Source of the DNA: Pseudoselenomonas ruminantium
GTDB lineage: Bacteria; Bacillota; Negativicutes; Selenomonadales; Selenomonadaceae
Assembly: GCF_900104055.1 (NCBI RefSeq)
Contig: NZ_FNJQ01000007.1
Span: forward strand, 35,926-99,925
Reading direction: 5' to 3'
Length of the DNA: 64,000 nt
Positions 9,777 to 18,260 of this stretch are shown piece after piece; positions within the stretch are counted from its first letter, which is position 1; each line of letters starts with the position of its first letter. Position numbers and translations under genes: made by a program. The notes below the pieces were generated by a model, which was given only the letters and a program-made list of their open reading frames with translations, was not told where the DNA came from and did not search any database.

Positions 9777-9866
9777 ACACCTCATCCATCGCCTTGCGGT
9801 CCCCTGCCCGGGGAGTCCACAGGACTCCCGCGACTACGTCGCCCCCTCAAGGGGGAGGCCTTTCAT
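9777..9866. repeat. Dispersed palindromic repeat, copy 1 (upstream of polC)
   Basis: Starts ACACCTCATCC and ends in a CCCCCTCAAGGGGGAGG hairpin, with an inner GGAGTCC-ACA-GGACTCC hairpin. The same outer frame recurs at 25801-25852. The minus-strand reading of its left edge supplies the only Shine-Dalgarno-like GAGG upstream of polC. Confidence 0.65.
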
Positions 9867-9900
9867 ACTGGCACCAAAAATATTCGGTCTATCGTTGCTC

Positions 9901-9996
9901 AGCGCTCAAGGATGAGCGCTGGCGGACGTAAATCCCGTGATGGGATTTCAGTCCGCGTTTTCTTTTGTTACTTTTCTTTGCGCCAAAGAAAAGTAA
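9901..9996. repeat. Composite of three hairpins between polC and the lytic transglycosylase gene
   Basis: Three inverted repeats follow one another: AGCGCTCA/TGAGCGCT (9901-9920), GCGGAC..AAATCCC/GGGATTT..GTCCGC (9922-9956), and TTACTTTTCTTTG/CAAAGAAAAGTAA (9968-9996, 3-nt loop). The last type is a common dispersed bacterial repeat. The block fills the otherwise empty intergenic and may also act as a transcription barrier. Confidence 0.6.
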
Positions 9997-10007
9997 GGGG
10001 ATATGCA

Positions 10008-10619
10008 TTATTCAGGATACAACTCTCTATACTTTTTGCGGTCACCAATAACCTGTCTTACATAATCCCGCGTTTCCTTAAACGGAATCGCATTGATATC
10101 ATGGAACTCATAGTTCCAATCATTCTCCTCCATCCACGACTTGACATTGCCGCGCCCGGCATTATAGGCTGCCAGCGCCAGCACGTCATTGCCCTTGAAT
10201 TCTTTTTCCAGTTCAGCCAGATACCAGGTGCCATAGCGGATATTGCGGTCCGGCTCATGGAGATTGTCCAGACTATAGTTCTTATCGCCAAGCTGCCCGG
10301 CAATCCATTCAGCCGTATCCGGCATCAACTGCATGAGTCCTACTGCTCCGCGGTGAGACAAGGCTGTATGCTTGAACTTGCTCTCGCTCTTGATGACGGC
10401 TGCAGTCAGGTTACTGTCCACATGATAGACCTCCGCATATTTCATCACCGTATCATGATAGGGGTACACATAAAAATACTTGCGCTGTACTGGTTCGAAC
10501 TGCAGTACCAAAAACGCACTGAGACTCACCATTAAAATAAATAAAGCAACGCAAAAGCAGGTGGCCATGCGTCGCTGAATACGCCGATTTTGCTGGACCC
10601 TGTCACGAAATCCCTGCAT
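10008..10619 (-). CDS. Membrane-anchored lytic transglycosylase (SLT domain)
   Basis: Predicted peptidoglycan lytic transglycosylase of 203 residues. An N-terminal membrane anchor (about residues 20-40) precedes one SLT fold with the catalytic glutamate in SESKF, the GLMQLMP motif and the AYNAG motif. It should act on the outer face of the cytoplasmic membrane. ATG at 10619 is chosen because AAGGAGTGG lies 7 nt upstream; a longer in-frame reading would overlap coaE by over 70 bp. The chosen start still overlaps the coaE stop by 17 bp, suggesting translational coupling. Confidence 0.88.
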   Translation of the reverse strand: MQGFRDRVQQNRRIQRRMATCFCVALFILMVSLSAFLVLQFEPVQRKYFYVYPYHDTVMKYAEVYHVDSNLTAAVIKSESKFKHTALSHRGAVGLMQLMPDTAEWIAGQLGDKNYSLDNLHEPDRNIRYGTWYLAELEKEFKGNDVLALAAYNAGRGNVKSWMEENDWNYEFHDINAIPFKETRDYVRQVIGDRKKYRELYPE

Positions 10620-11211
10620 GGGTCCACTCCTTCCAAAGTTTTTCTGCCTGGGAAAAGCTATCCTCCAGGCTGCCATTATTATCGATAAAGGTATCTGCCC
10701 GCTGCTTTTTCTCCGTCAGCGGCATCTGAGCGGCAATGCGCCCTTGGGCTTCGGCCTCCGTATAGCCGTTGCGCCGCATCAGACGTTCAAGCTGGACAGC
10801 TTCGTCCACAAATACCAAACAGTTCTCTTCTGTCATTTTATCCCATCCGGCCTCAAAGAGCAATGGCACATCGAGGATTATGACGGGAAAATTTTTTCGC
10901 TGCATACAGGCAATCTGCTGGCGCATCACATGTTCAAGGATGGGATGCGTATGCTCATTGAGCCACTGACGCTCATTCTTGTCGGCAAAGACCTTCTGCC
11001 CGATAGCTCGCCGGTCAAGAGTGCCGTCAGGCTGGAGAATATCCTCACCAAAATGCTGCACATAAATCTTATAAAGTACGCGCCGTGGCTTGGACAGATG
11101 GTGGGCAATGGCATCCACATTGAGAACAGCGGCGCCCTTATCGCGGAAGAATTTAGCCATGGTGCTCTTGCCGCTGGCGATGCCGCCGGTAAGACCGATA
11201 ATCCTTGCCAT
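10603..11211 (-). CDS. coaE: Dephospho-CoA kinase
   Basis: Last enzyme of coenzyme A synthesis, phosphorylating the 3'-hydroxyl of dephospho-CoA. The P-loop GLTGGIASGKST is near residues 6-17 and the length of 202 residues is normal. The start MARIIGLTGG at 11211 has AGGAGGAG just upstream. Its ATG overlaps the mutM TGA by one base (TGATG), so polA, mutM, coaE and the transglycosylase gene look like one coupled operon. Confidence 0.95.
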   Translation of the reverse strand: MARIIGLTGGIASGKSTMAKFFRDKGAAVLNVDAIAHHLSKPRRVLYKIYVQHFGEDILQPDGTLDRRAIGQKVFADKNERQWLNEHTHPILEHVMRQQIACMQRKNFPVIILDVPLLFEAGWDKMTEENCLVFVDEAVQLERLMRRNGYTEAEAQGRIAAQMPLTEKKQRADTFIDNNGSLEDSFSQAEKLWKEWTHAGIS

Positions 11212-12041
11212 CAACACTCCTCCTGACAATGGGGACAGAAATGAGTGCCTCTGCCGCCAACAATTATGCGTTCAATCGGTGTCTGACAATTGCGGCAGGG
11301 TTCTCCCTTGCGGGCATAGACATAGAGATGGTCCTGATGGCTGCCCTTGCCACCTTCCCCATTCTGATAATCGCGGAAGGTCGTGCCGCCATCTTCGATG
11401 CCTGCGGCAATCACCTGATTGACACTTTCCCAAAGCCGCTGGCATTCTCCTGCTGACAAGGAACTGGCCGGCCGCAGGGGATGAATGCCTGCTAAGAACA
11501 GGGCTTCATCCGCATAGATATTGCCAATGCCGCCAATGTATTTCTGATTGAGCAGGAAGGATTTGATAGCTGTTTTCCGCCGGCTGACTGCCTGCTCAAG
11601 ATACTTAGCCGTAAAGTCTGCCGACAATGGTTCCGGCCCCATTTCTGCCAGGCCCTTCAACATGGTCCGCTCCTCGGGCTTGATGCCATGGATGGTTCCC
11701 AAGGTGCGGGTATCGCCGTAAACGAGACTGGCTCCATACTGCAGATGGAAGATAACTCTGGCATGGCTATCGGTGGTTTTGCCTGTCGGCTCAAACACCA
11801 GCCGTCCGGTCATGCGCAGATGAAAGACGACTTCATTGCCATTATCCAGTTCCATCAGCAGGTATTTTCCCCGACGGTTCATGCCCTTGATGGTCCGGCC
11901 TGTGACCATATCCCGGAAACCTTCTGTATCCGGCCACTTGATCATGCGCGGCAGGCGAATGTCCAGATCCATGATTTTTTTGCCCGCCGTCTGTTTGTCC
12001 AGATAGCGACGGATGATTTCTACTTCCGGCATTTCCGGCAT
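11211..12041 (-). CDS. mutM: Formamidopyrimidine-DNA glycosylase
   Basis: Base-excision repair glycosylase/AP lyase that removes 8-oxoguanine. The start at 12041 gives the required MPEMPEVE N-terminus, with catalytic Pro2 and Glu3; the longer frame would bury these. The C-terminal zinc finger (CRNC...CPHCQEEC) is complete and the length is 276 residues. The gene starts one base after the polA TAA, so repair glycosylase and repair polymerase are made together. Confidence 0.96.
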   Translation of the reverse strand: MPEMPEVEIIRRYLDKQTAGKKIMDLDIRLPRMIKWPDTEGFRDMVTGRTIKGMNRRGKYLLMELDNGNEVVFHLRMTGRLVFEPTGKTTDSHARVIFHLQYGASLVYGDTRTLGTIHGIKPEERTMLKGLAEMGPEPLSADFTAKYLEQAVSRRKTAIKSFLLNQKYIGGIGNIYADEALFLAGIHPLRPASSLSAGECQRLWESVNQVIAAGIEDGGTTFRDYQNGEGGKGSHQDHLYVYARKGEPCRNCQTPIERIIVGGRGTHFCPHCQEEC

Positions 12042-12042
12042 C

Positions 12043-14652
12043 TTATTTCGCCTCCGCCCAATTCTTCCCTGCATGGATATCGATGACCAAGGGCACGGAT
12101 AATGCCGTTACCTGCTCCATCGCTTCCTTGAGGATTTTTTCCACCTGTTCCCGTTCGCCATCGATTACCTCCAGCACCAGTTCATCGTGAACCTGTACGA
12201 GAATGCGGCTCTTGACGTTGGCTTCTTTGAGCTTATGATAGACGGCAATCATGGCCAGTTTGATGATGTCCGCAGCTGCGCCCTGAATCGGGGTATTCAT
12301 GGCCATGCGCTCAGCCAGGGAACGCTGCATGAAGTTGCGGCTGTTGATGGCCGGCAGGTCCCGGCGGCGGCCAAAGATTGTCGTCACATAGCCATCAGCA
12401 TGCGCTTTTTCCACAATATCGTCGATAAATTTCTTAACACCAGTATAACGGGCAAAGTAATTATCAATATAGCTCTTGGCATCCTTGCGGGCAATATGCA
12501 GATCCTTGGCCAAGCCAAAATCGCTGATACCGTAGACAATGCCGAAGTTGACTGCCTTAGCATGGCTGCGCTGCTGGCTGCTGACTGCTTCCAACGGCAC
12601 ATTGAATACTTCCGAAGCCGTGCGGGCATGGATATCCTGATCCTGGCGGAATGCATCTATGAAGCGTTCATCTTGAGACACATGAGCCAGGATGCGCAGT
12701 TCTATCTGGGAATAGTCGGCCGATAACAGGCAGTCATAACCTTCACCTGGTTCAAAGAGCGCACGGATGGCTCGGCCTTCCTCCGTACGCACGGGAATAT
12801 TCTGCAGGTTCGGATCCGAACTGGAGAGCCTGCCCGTAGCCGTCACGGTCTGATTAAAGGTCGTATAGATGCGTCCTTCTTGGCCAATCAAATCCCGCAG
12901 GCCATCGATATAGGTGGATTTGAGCTTGCTCAGCGTGCGGTAATGCAGGACCTGCTCCACGATTGGGTGCTTGTCCCGCAAAGCTTCCAACACTTCCGCA
13001 TTGGTGGAATAACCGGTCTTGGTCTTCTTCACCGGCGGCAGTTCCAAGCGTTCAAACAGGACTTCCCCCAACTGTTTGGGCGAGTTGATATTGAATTCCA
13101 TCCCAGCCAGTACATAGATATCTTCCTGCAGGGATTTCAGCCGGATTTCCAGTTCCTGCCCTTTCTTGTCCAACTCATCCCGGTTGATATAGATACCATT
13201 CTGTTCAATGGCAGCCAGGACCTCTACGAGCGGCAGTTCGATTTCACGGTAAAGTTTGTCCAGCTGCAATTCCTGTAACTTAGTCATAAGGATAGGCTGC
13301 AAGGCTGCCAGTATATGCGCCTGCCAGGCAGCTTCTTCGTATTCATCGGCAAAGCTTTCCGGTTTGGTCTCCTGCGGCAGATACATAGCCATCAGGCGAT
13401 CCATTTCGTATTTGCTGGCCTCCGGATTCAAAAGATACGCCGCCAGTTCCACATCAAAATAGGACTTTGCAGGGACAAAACCTGCCTGATAGAAGGCCTT
13501 GAGGTTATAGACCACCGTATTTTTCTGCGCACAGATTCCCTTGACCAAGGTCATATCCTCTGCCTTATCCACCAGGATCAATTTCTGCGCAGGCAAAGTA
13601 CAGATGAGCAACGCCTGCACCTGGGCAAAGGGCTTCTCCGCAGCAAAGATAGCGCTAAGCGCCAGACTGTCTGCAGCTGTCAATTCTTTCTGCAGTTCCT
13701 CGCCCTGCAGCTGCGTATAATTTAAATCAGCTGCCACGGGTTCCGGCATAACGAACTCCAGCACAGGATTATCTGCCCCTTCGCCGTAGAGTTTAGTGAA
13801 GTTCTTCCAGACGGCCTTCAGTTCATAAGCATCACAGAAGGCACGCATCTTTTCATGGTCGGGGGTGATGGCATAGCTGTCCCAAGCCAGTTCCATATCC
13901 GGCACTTGGCATTCAATGGTAGCCAGTTCCTTGGATAGTACGGCCTGTTCCCGGTTGTTCACCAGATTCTCCTTGAGCTTCTTGCCGGAAATTTCGTTGA
14001 TATGCTCATAGACGCCCTCCAACGAACCATAGGCAATCAGGAGTTTCCCTGCGGTCTTCGGCCCTACGTTGGGCACGCCAGGGATATTATCCGAGGTATC
14101 CCCCATCAATCCTTTATAGTCGATGAGTTTTATGGGTTCAAAGCCATATTCTTCCTGAAAAGCGGCTTCATCATATTCTTTCAGATTCGAAATGCCCTTC
14201 TTGGTCAGCAGGACCTTCAGATTAGGTCGCACCAACTGCAGGGCATCCTTATCTCCTGTCACCACCAAAACATCGTGACCTGCTCCTGCCGCCTTTGTCG
14301 CCAATGTGCCGATGATATCATCGGCCTCATAGCGTTCCTTTTCGATAAATGAGATACCAAAAGCTGCTGCAAATTCATGCAGCAGCGGAATCTGGGCGAG
14401 GAGCTCTTCCGGTGTTTTGTCCCGGGTTCCCTTGTAGTCAGCATACCGTTCCGTGCGGAAAGTCTTCCTGCCTTTATCGAAGGCAATGACCAATTTGTCC
14501 GGCTTCAGTTCTCCCAACAGCTTCGTGAGCATATTGGAAAAACCGAAGATGGCATTGGTATGATGGCCCTGGGAATCCGTCAAGTCAGGCAGCGCATAAA
14601 AGGCACGATACATCAGGCTGCTGCCGTCCAAAATCACAAAACGCTGGTTCAA
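12043..14652 (-). CDS. polA: DNA polymerase I (vestigial proofreading domain)
   Basis: Repair and Okazaki-processing polymerase of 869 residues. It has an N-terminal 5'-3' flap nuclease (1-290), a middle 3'-5'-exonuclease-like domain, and a family A polymerase domain from about 440. Motif A (DYSQIELRI) is near 650, motif B in KAVNFGIVYG near 700, and motif C HDELVLEV near 825. The middle domain lacks the exo I Asp-x-Glu (LALSAIFAAEK stands there), so proofreading is probably inactive, as in Bst polymerase. It heads the polA-mutM-coaE-transglycosylase cluster. Confidence 0.95.
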   Translation of the reverse strand: MNQRFVILDGSSLMYRAFYALPDLTDSQGHHTNAIFGFSNMLTKLLGELKPDKLVIAFDKGRKTFRTERYADYKGTRDKTPEELLAQIPLLHEFAAAFGISFIEKERYEADDIIGTLATKAAGAGHDVLVVTGDKDALQLVRPNLKVLLTKKGISNLKEYDEAAFQEEYGFEPIKLIDYKGLMGDTSDNIPGVPNVGPKTAGKLLIAYGSLEGVYEHINEISGKKLKENLVNNREQAVLSKELATIECQVPDMELAWDSYAITPDHEKMRAFCDAYELKAVWKNFTKLYGEGADNPVLEFVMPEPVAADLNYTQLQGEELQKELTAADSLALSAIFAAEKPFAQVQALLICTLPAQKLILVDKAEDMTLVKGICAQKNTVVYNLKAFYQAGFVPAKSYFDVELAAYLLNPEASKYEMDRLMAMYLPQETKPESFADEYEEAAWQAHILAALQPILMTKLQELQLDKLYREIELPLVEVLAAIEQNGIYINRDELDKKGQELEIRLKSLQEDIYVLAGMEFNINSPKQLGEVLFERLELPPVKKTKTGYSTNAEVLEALRDKHPIVEQVLHYRTLSKLKSTYIDGLRDLIGQEGRIYTTFNQTVTATGRLSSSDPNLQNIPVRTEEGRAIRALFEPGEGYDCLLSADYSQIELRILAHVSQDERFIDAFRQDQDIHARTASEVFNVPLEAVSSQQRSHAKAVNFGIVYGISDFGLAKDLHIARKDAKSYIDNYFARYTGVKKFIDDIVEKAHADGYVTTIFGRRRDLPAINSRNFMQRSLAERMAMNTPIQGAAADIIKLAMIAVYHKLKEANVKSRILVQVHDELVLEVIDGEREQVEKILKEAMEQVTALSVPLVIDIHAGKNWAEAK

Positions 14653-14684
14653 GCGAATTCCTCCTATTCAATTACTTCTGCTAA

Positions 14685-16001
14685 TTACTTGGTCTTTTCT
14701 TCCTTAGCCTGTTTCGACTCGCCTTTGACTTCTGCCTTGCTTTCCTTTTTCACGTCCGCTTTGGCATCGTTTTTGGCTTCAGCCTGCTCAGCACTATGAT
14801 CGATTTTCTGCGTTGCATCGATCTTCTCATCCGTTTTGGTCGTTACAGTTTCCTGCGTTTCCACCGGAACGAATTTCATGACATAGTTATTATTGTCCAA
14901 AGTACCGCCGAGCTTGAAGAGCGTCTTGGCATCGGCTGCCTTGCAGTAGAGCACATCCTTCTTGTCTACGCCCGGAGCTGTTCCCAGCGTACTGATAAGC
15001 TTCTGCGCAGCAGCATCCCAGCCCAGGTTCACATGCGCTGCATCGGCCAAATCAATCGCCGGCAGATACATGACGCCATCCTGTTCAACGGCCTTGTTCT
15101 TCATCTTCTCGCCATTGACATAAAGCGGATAAACCTTGGCCACATAGGTGGGCTCGCCATCGGAAGCATTGATTTTTGCTTCAATATCTTCGTTGCTGAC
15201 GAAGTTGGCTACACCATAACCGGCCAGCCACTTATTGACATCTTCGACATTGAGGTTCTGCCAGCCATAGCCATCCGGATAGATATAGTAAACAACGGTA
15301 TTATCATCGAGCTTCTCAACCACGACACGGTTGTAGGTGATTTCTACCGGCGTGCCGATCTTCACCAGATCAAACAGTGCTTCTATATCCTTTTCATGCA
15401 GGCGGATGCATCCGTTGGATACATAATGACCGATGGAATTGGGACGGTTGGTGCCATGGATACCATAGTTGCCCCGAATCTGCATCCAGCGGTAACCCAG
15501 CGGGCAATCCGGACCGGAAGGGATGCTTCTGCCCGTAGCAGGATCTGTCCAGGTGGGATTATAATCCTTGGATTCGATCTTGTAATAGCCTACCGGAGTC
15601 GGCGTGGAAGCCTTGCCCGGTCCAATGGGATACAGGCGGATTTTCTTGTTGCCTTCAAACAATGCCAGCGAACGGGCTGCAAGGTTAATGGAAATCTTTC
15701 TTTCCTGCGATTGTTTTTCCGTTTCTACCGGAGCTGGTTTTTCCTGTTTATTTTCAGCAGCAGGTGCAGGTGCTGGCTGCGCCGCTTTTTCCTCCGGCTC
15801 TGCCTTAGGCTGCTGGGCTGCCACCTGAGCCTGTCCCGCAGCTATTGCTGCCGCTTTTTCCTCCATCGTCGGTTCCTTGATCTGCACGGACATATCCGCA
15901 AAAGTAGGAACATGATCTGCTTGTTCTGCAGCTACATAGGAACTTATCCCACTGGTCAACAAGGCTGCCCCCACCAAACCGGCACAAATATTCTTGAGCA
16001 T
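14685..16001 (-). CDS. Secreted L,D-transpeptidase (YkuD) with stalk-like C-terminus
   Basis: Exported cell-wall cross-linking enzyme of 438 residues. After a signal peptide (residues 1-25) and a Pro/Ala/Glu/Lys-rich linker comes a YkuD catalytic domain with HGTNRPNSIG near 182 and the cysteine motif SNGCIRLH near 198. A copper-amine-oxidase-N-like stalk domain (about 290-380) and a charged Lys/Glu/Ala tail follow. The ATG at 16001 follows a GAGAGAAGAGAT ribosome-binding site and begins the signal peptide directly. Three tandem palindromes upstream suggest tight repression. Confidence 0.9.
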   Translation of the reverse strand: MLKNICAGLVGAALLTSGISSYVAAEQADHVPTFADMSVQIKEPTMEEKAAAIAAGQAQVAAQQPKAEPEEKAAQPAPAPAAENKQEKPAPVETEKQSQERKISINLAARSLALFEGNKKIRLYPIGPGKASTPTPVGYYKIESKDYNPTWTDPATGRSIPSGPDCPLGYRWMQIRGNYGIHGTNRPNSIGHYVSNGCIRLHEKDIEALFDLVKIGTPVEITYNRVVVEKLDDNTVVYYIYPDGYGWQNLNVEDVNKWLAGYGVANFVSNEDIEAKINASDGEPTYVAKVYPLYVNGEKMKNKAVEQDGVMYLPAIDLADAAHVNLGWDAAAQKLISTLGTAPGVDKKDVLYCKAADAKTLFKLGGTLDNNNYVMKFVPVETQETVTTKTDEKIDATQKIDHSAEQAEAKNDAKADVKKESKAEVKGESKQAKEEKTK

Positions 16002-16030
16002 AATCGATATCTCTTCTCTCTCCATAAAAT

Positions 16031-16067
16031 TTGACCGGTCAATTGACTTGTCAAATTGACTGGTCAC
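16031..16067 (-). promoter_or_regulatory. Three tandem operator palindromes before the L,D-transpeptidase gene
   Basis: TTGACCGGTCAA (16031-16042), TTGACTTGTCAA (16043-16054) and TTGACTGGTCAC (16056-16067) share the pattern TTGAC-NN-GTCAA at a 12-13 bp period. They lie just downstream of the predicted promoter, where a bound dimeric repressor (TetR-like is one option) would block transcription. Confidence 0.6.
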
Positions 16068-16073
16068 TACACT

Positions 16074-16102
16074 ATCCTATCATTATGGCAGGATTTTTTC
16101 AA
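16074..16102 (-). promoter_or_regulatory. Promoter of the L,D-transpeptidase gene
   Basis: On the minus strand TTGAAA (16102-16097), a 17-bp spacer and TAGGAT (16079-16074) form a reasonable sigma-A promoter. Transcription would start inside or just before the tandem palindromes. Confidence 0.55.
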
Positions 16103-16171
16103 TAAGAATATACACGAATCTGAAAAAACATCCGTCAAACATCAACGGAAAAGAATTTATAATTTTCCCAA

Positions 16172-16206
16172 CTCAAAAGGCCGTCTGCAACAGGCGGCCT
16201 TTTGAG
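16172..16206 (-). terminator. Terminator downstream of trmD
   Basis: A 16-bp stem with one G-T pair (16172-16187 with 16191-16206) sits 65 bp after the trmD stop. The T-run is weak and mostly within the stem, so efficiency is uncertain. Confidence 0.6.
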
Positions 16207-16270
16207 GTTATATATCCAGCACACATTACAGGAATTATGTTCTCTCAGAATATTTCCCACGCACAGAATA

Positions 16271-17002
16271 TTATTCATTTTCTGCTAAAAACTGCCTGTC
16301 TTTATCCGACAGTTCTGCTTTGTCCAGAAGGTCAGGCCGGTGTTTCTTCGTCACAAGCAGGGACTGCTCGCGGCGCCACTGGCGGATCTTGGCGTGGTCA
16401 CCGTTCAGGAGTACCTCGGGCACTTCCATGCCTTCGAACTCTCTGGGCCGGGTATACTGGGGAAATTCCAGCAAACCTTCGTAGAAGGAATCCGTCGGTG
16501 CAGAATCCTCATGTCCCAGCACGCCTGGCAGCATTCTGGATACTGCATCCGTGATGACCATAGCCGGCAGTTCGCCGCCGGTCAGCACGAAATCACCGAT
16601 GGAGATGGCTTCATCGGCCAATTTATAGATGCGGGCATCAAATCCTTCGTAATGGCCGCAGATAAAGACCAGCTGATCATAGCCTGCCAGTTCCTTGGCC
16701 TTGGCCTGATTGAAGGTCGGACCGGACGGATCCATGATCAGCACGCGGCGGTTGGCTGCGTATTCTTCCGTACGGGAGAGCACGTCCCGCACAGCCTTGT
16801 ACATCGGCTCCGGCTTCAGCACCATGCCCGCGCCACCCCCAAAGGGGCTGTCGTCTACATGATGATGCTTGTCCTCGGCAAAGTCCCGGAAGTTGGTGAA
16901 ATGGATATCGAGAATGCCGTTATCCACAGCCCGTTTGGTGATGCTGTCACCGAATGGGCCAGAGAACATCTCCGGGAAGATGGTCACCATATCAATGCGC
17001 AT
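16271..17002 (-). CDS. trmD: tRNA (guanine-37-N1)-methyltransferase
   Basis: SPOUT-family enzyme methylating G37 of tRNAs to prevent frameshifting. MRIDMVTIFPEMF opens the protein, and the knot motifs HYEGFDARI and SIGDFVLTGGE are intact; length is 243 residues. The start at 17002 has GGAGATTTCC just before it and overlaps the end of rimM by 11 bp. It is the last gene of the ylxM-ffh-rpsP-khpA-ylqD-rimM-trmD operon. Confidence 0.96.
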   Translation of the reverse strand: MRIDMVTIFPEMFSGPFGDSITKRAVDNGILDIHFTNFRDFAEDKHHHVDDSPFGGGAGMVLKPEPMYKAVRDVLSRTEEYAANRRVLIMDPSGPTFNQAKAKELAGYDQLVFICGHYEGFDARIYKLADEAISIGDFVLTGGELPAMVITDAVSRMLPGVLGHEDSAPTDSFYEGLLEFPQYTRPREFEGMEVPEVLLNGDHAKIRQWRREQSLLVTKKHRPDLLDKAELSDKDRQFLAENE

Positions 17003-17537
17003 CGGAAATCTCCTCAGGCATCTCGACAACCATGCGGCCGCCAGGTACATCAATCTCCTTGACCACGGCCTTGAGGGCCGGAATCAGCAGTTCTCCGCCA
17101 TCCGTACGGCGAGTCTGATAGACATCATTGCTGCCCGTGCGCAGGACATTTTCCACCTTGCCGAGTTCCTTGCCTTCGCTATCATAAACCGTCAGGCCGA
17201 TGATATCAAAGGTATAGTATTCGCCTTCCTGCAGGGGAGCAGCCTCACTGCGGTCAACGGTCAGCAATCTGCCCGTCAGGCTCATAGCGGCTTCACGGAC
17301 AGGATATTCCTTGAACTTCATCAGCACATACTGCTTATGGTACTTGCAGCTCTCGATATGGAGCATTTCACTGCCCACCATGACTTCCGTCATGGTCTCG
17401 AAACGCTCGACAAAGTCCGTCAGCGGGATGATGCGCATTTCTCCATGGATGCCATGGGGGGCGCCTACCTTGCCGATGGTCACGCGGTTCTTGTCGCGCT
17501 TGTTTTTCTTAGCTGCGAATGGCGATAACTTTGTCAT
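16992..17537 (-). CDS. rimM: 16S rRNA processing protein RimM
   Basis: 30S maturation factor that binds ribosomal protein S19. It has the N-terminal RimM beta-barrel (VTIGKVGAPHGIHGE...) and a C-terminal PRC-barrel with DVYQTRR and LLIPALKAVV; 181 residues. The N-terminus is preceded by a short Lys-rich extension. The gene overlaps ylqD by 29 bp and trmD by 11 bp, so expression is translationally coupled. Confidence 0.93.
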   Translation of the reverse strand: MTKLSPFAAKKNKRDKNRVTIGKVGAPHGIHGEMRIIPLTDFVERFETMTEVMVGSEMLHIESCKYHKQYVLMKFKEYPVREAAMSLTGRLLTVDRSEAAPLQEGEYYTFDIIGLTVYDSEGKELGKVENVLRTGSNDVYQTRRTDGGELLIPALKAVVKEIDVPGGRMVVEMPEEISDAH

Positions 17538-17940
17538 CTTCCACCAGCACTTCCACGTTCATGATTTCACGCATATCGTCGCCCACATGAACTTCTACCT
17601 GATGTTCGAGCGTGCCCTGCACGATTTCTGCGCCCAGTACCATCTTTTCCATCTCTTCCTTGCGGGCCAGGGACTCTTCACGGAACTGCAGGCGCTTGTT
17701 GCGCTCTTCGCCGAAATGAGCCTGAATGGCCTGCAGACGCTGGATTTCCTCAGCCGTCGGTGCCTCAGCATCTGCCGGCTGGTTTTCCTGCATCACACGC
17801 TTTTCCTGGATATTGAGCTGCTGCACTTCGAGCTCAGCGCGGTTGATGCCCTCGGTCAGGTCCGTGAGAATCTTGTTCTTGAGTTTTTCCGTTAATTTTG
17901 CCTTAATGGTTACAGGCACTTTCAGTGAAATAGAATCCAT
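17509..17940 (-). CDS. ylqD: YlqD family protein
   Basis: Conserved Firmicutes protein of unknown function found in the ffh-rpsP-trmD cluster. It has 143 residues: an N-terminal domain (MDSISLKVPVTIKAKLTE), a central Gln/Glu-rich helix likely to form a coiled coil (about 30-95), and a C-terminal beta segment (EVHVGDDMREI). ATG at 17940 has AGAGGAAC upstream. Its place between KhpA and RimM suggests an RNA or ribosome link, but this is inference. Confidence 0.75.
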   Translation of the reverse strand: MDSISLKVPVTIKAKLTEKLKNKILTDLTEGINRAELEVQQLNIQEKRVMQENQPADAEAPTAEEIQRLQAIQAHFGEERNKRLQFREESLARKEEMEKMVLGAEIVQGTLEHQVEVHVGDDMREIMNVEVLVEDDKVIAIRS

Positions 17941-18017
17941 GACAGTTCCTCTTTTCTCTTTCTTTTTTACAGCAAAAAAACGGCAAGACACCCAAAGGTA
18001 ATCCTGCCGCTTTTCAT

Positions 18018-18245
18018 TTAAATAATCTCAACCGTGACTTTCGTATTTTCCCGAGTGGCCGCGGCTTTGACCACGGTGCGCAAAGCTTTGGCGATGCGCC
18101 CCTGGCGTCCGATGACCTTACCCATGTCATCTTCTGCCACATGGAGGCTGAGCACGGTCTGCCCGTCCTCCTGCCGTGAAGAAACCTCCACGGACTCTGG
18201 ATGCTCCACAAGGGACTTGGCGATTACTGCAACAAGTTTTTCCAT
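18018..18245 (-). CDS. khpA: KH-domain RNA-binding protein KhpA (YlqC)
   Basis: Small single-KH RNA-binding protein of 75 residues with the GxxG loop in VIGRQGRIAKALR (about 38-50). In other Firmicutes it pairs with KhpB/Jag to control cell-division mRNAs. ATG at 18245 follows GGAGAGAAGCGAC; the longer in-frame reading lacks a site. It lies just downstream of rpsP, as in most Firmicutes. Confidence 0.9.
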   Translation of the reverse strand: MEKLVAVIAKSLVEHPESVEVSSRQEDGQTVLSLHVAEDDMGKVIGRQGRIAKALRTVVKAAATRENTKVTVEII

Positions 18246-18260
18246 GTCGCTTCTCTCCAA

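Noticed and set aside
14796..16034. 412-codon plus-strand ORF opposite the L,D-transpeptidase gene
   Set aside because: Shadow of the real gene, which has a signal peptide, YkuD motifs and a good start site.
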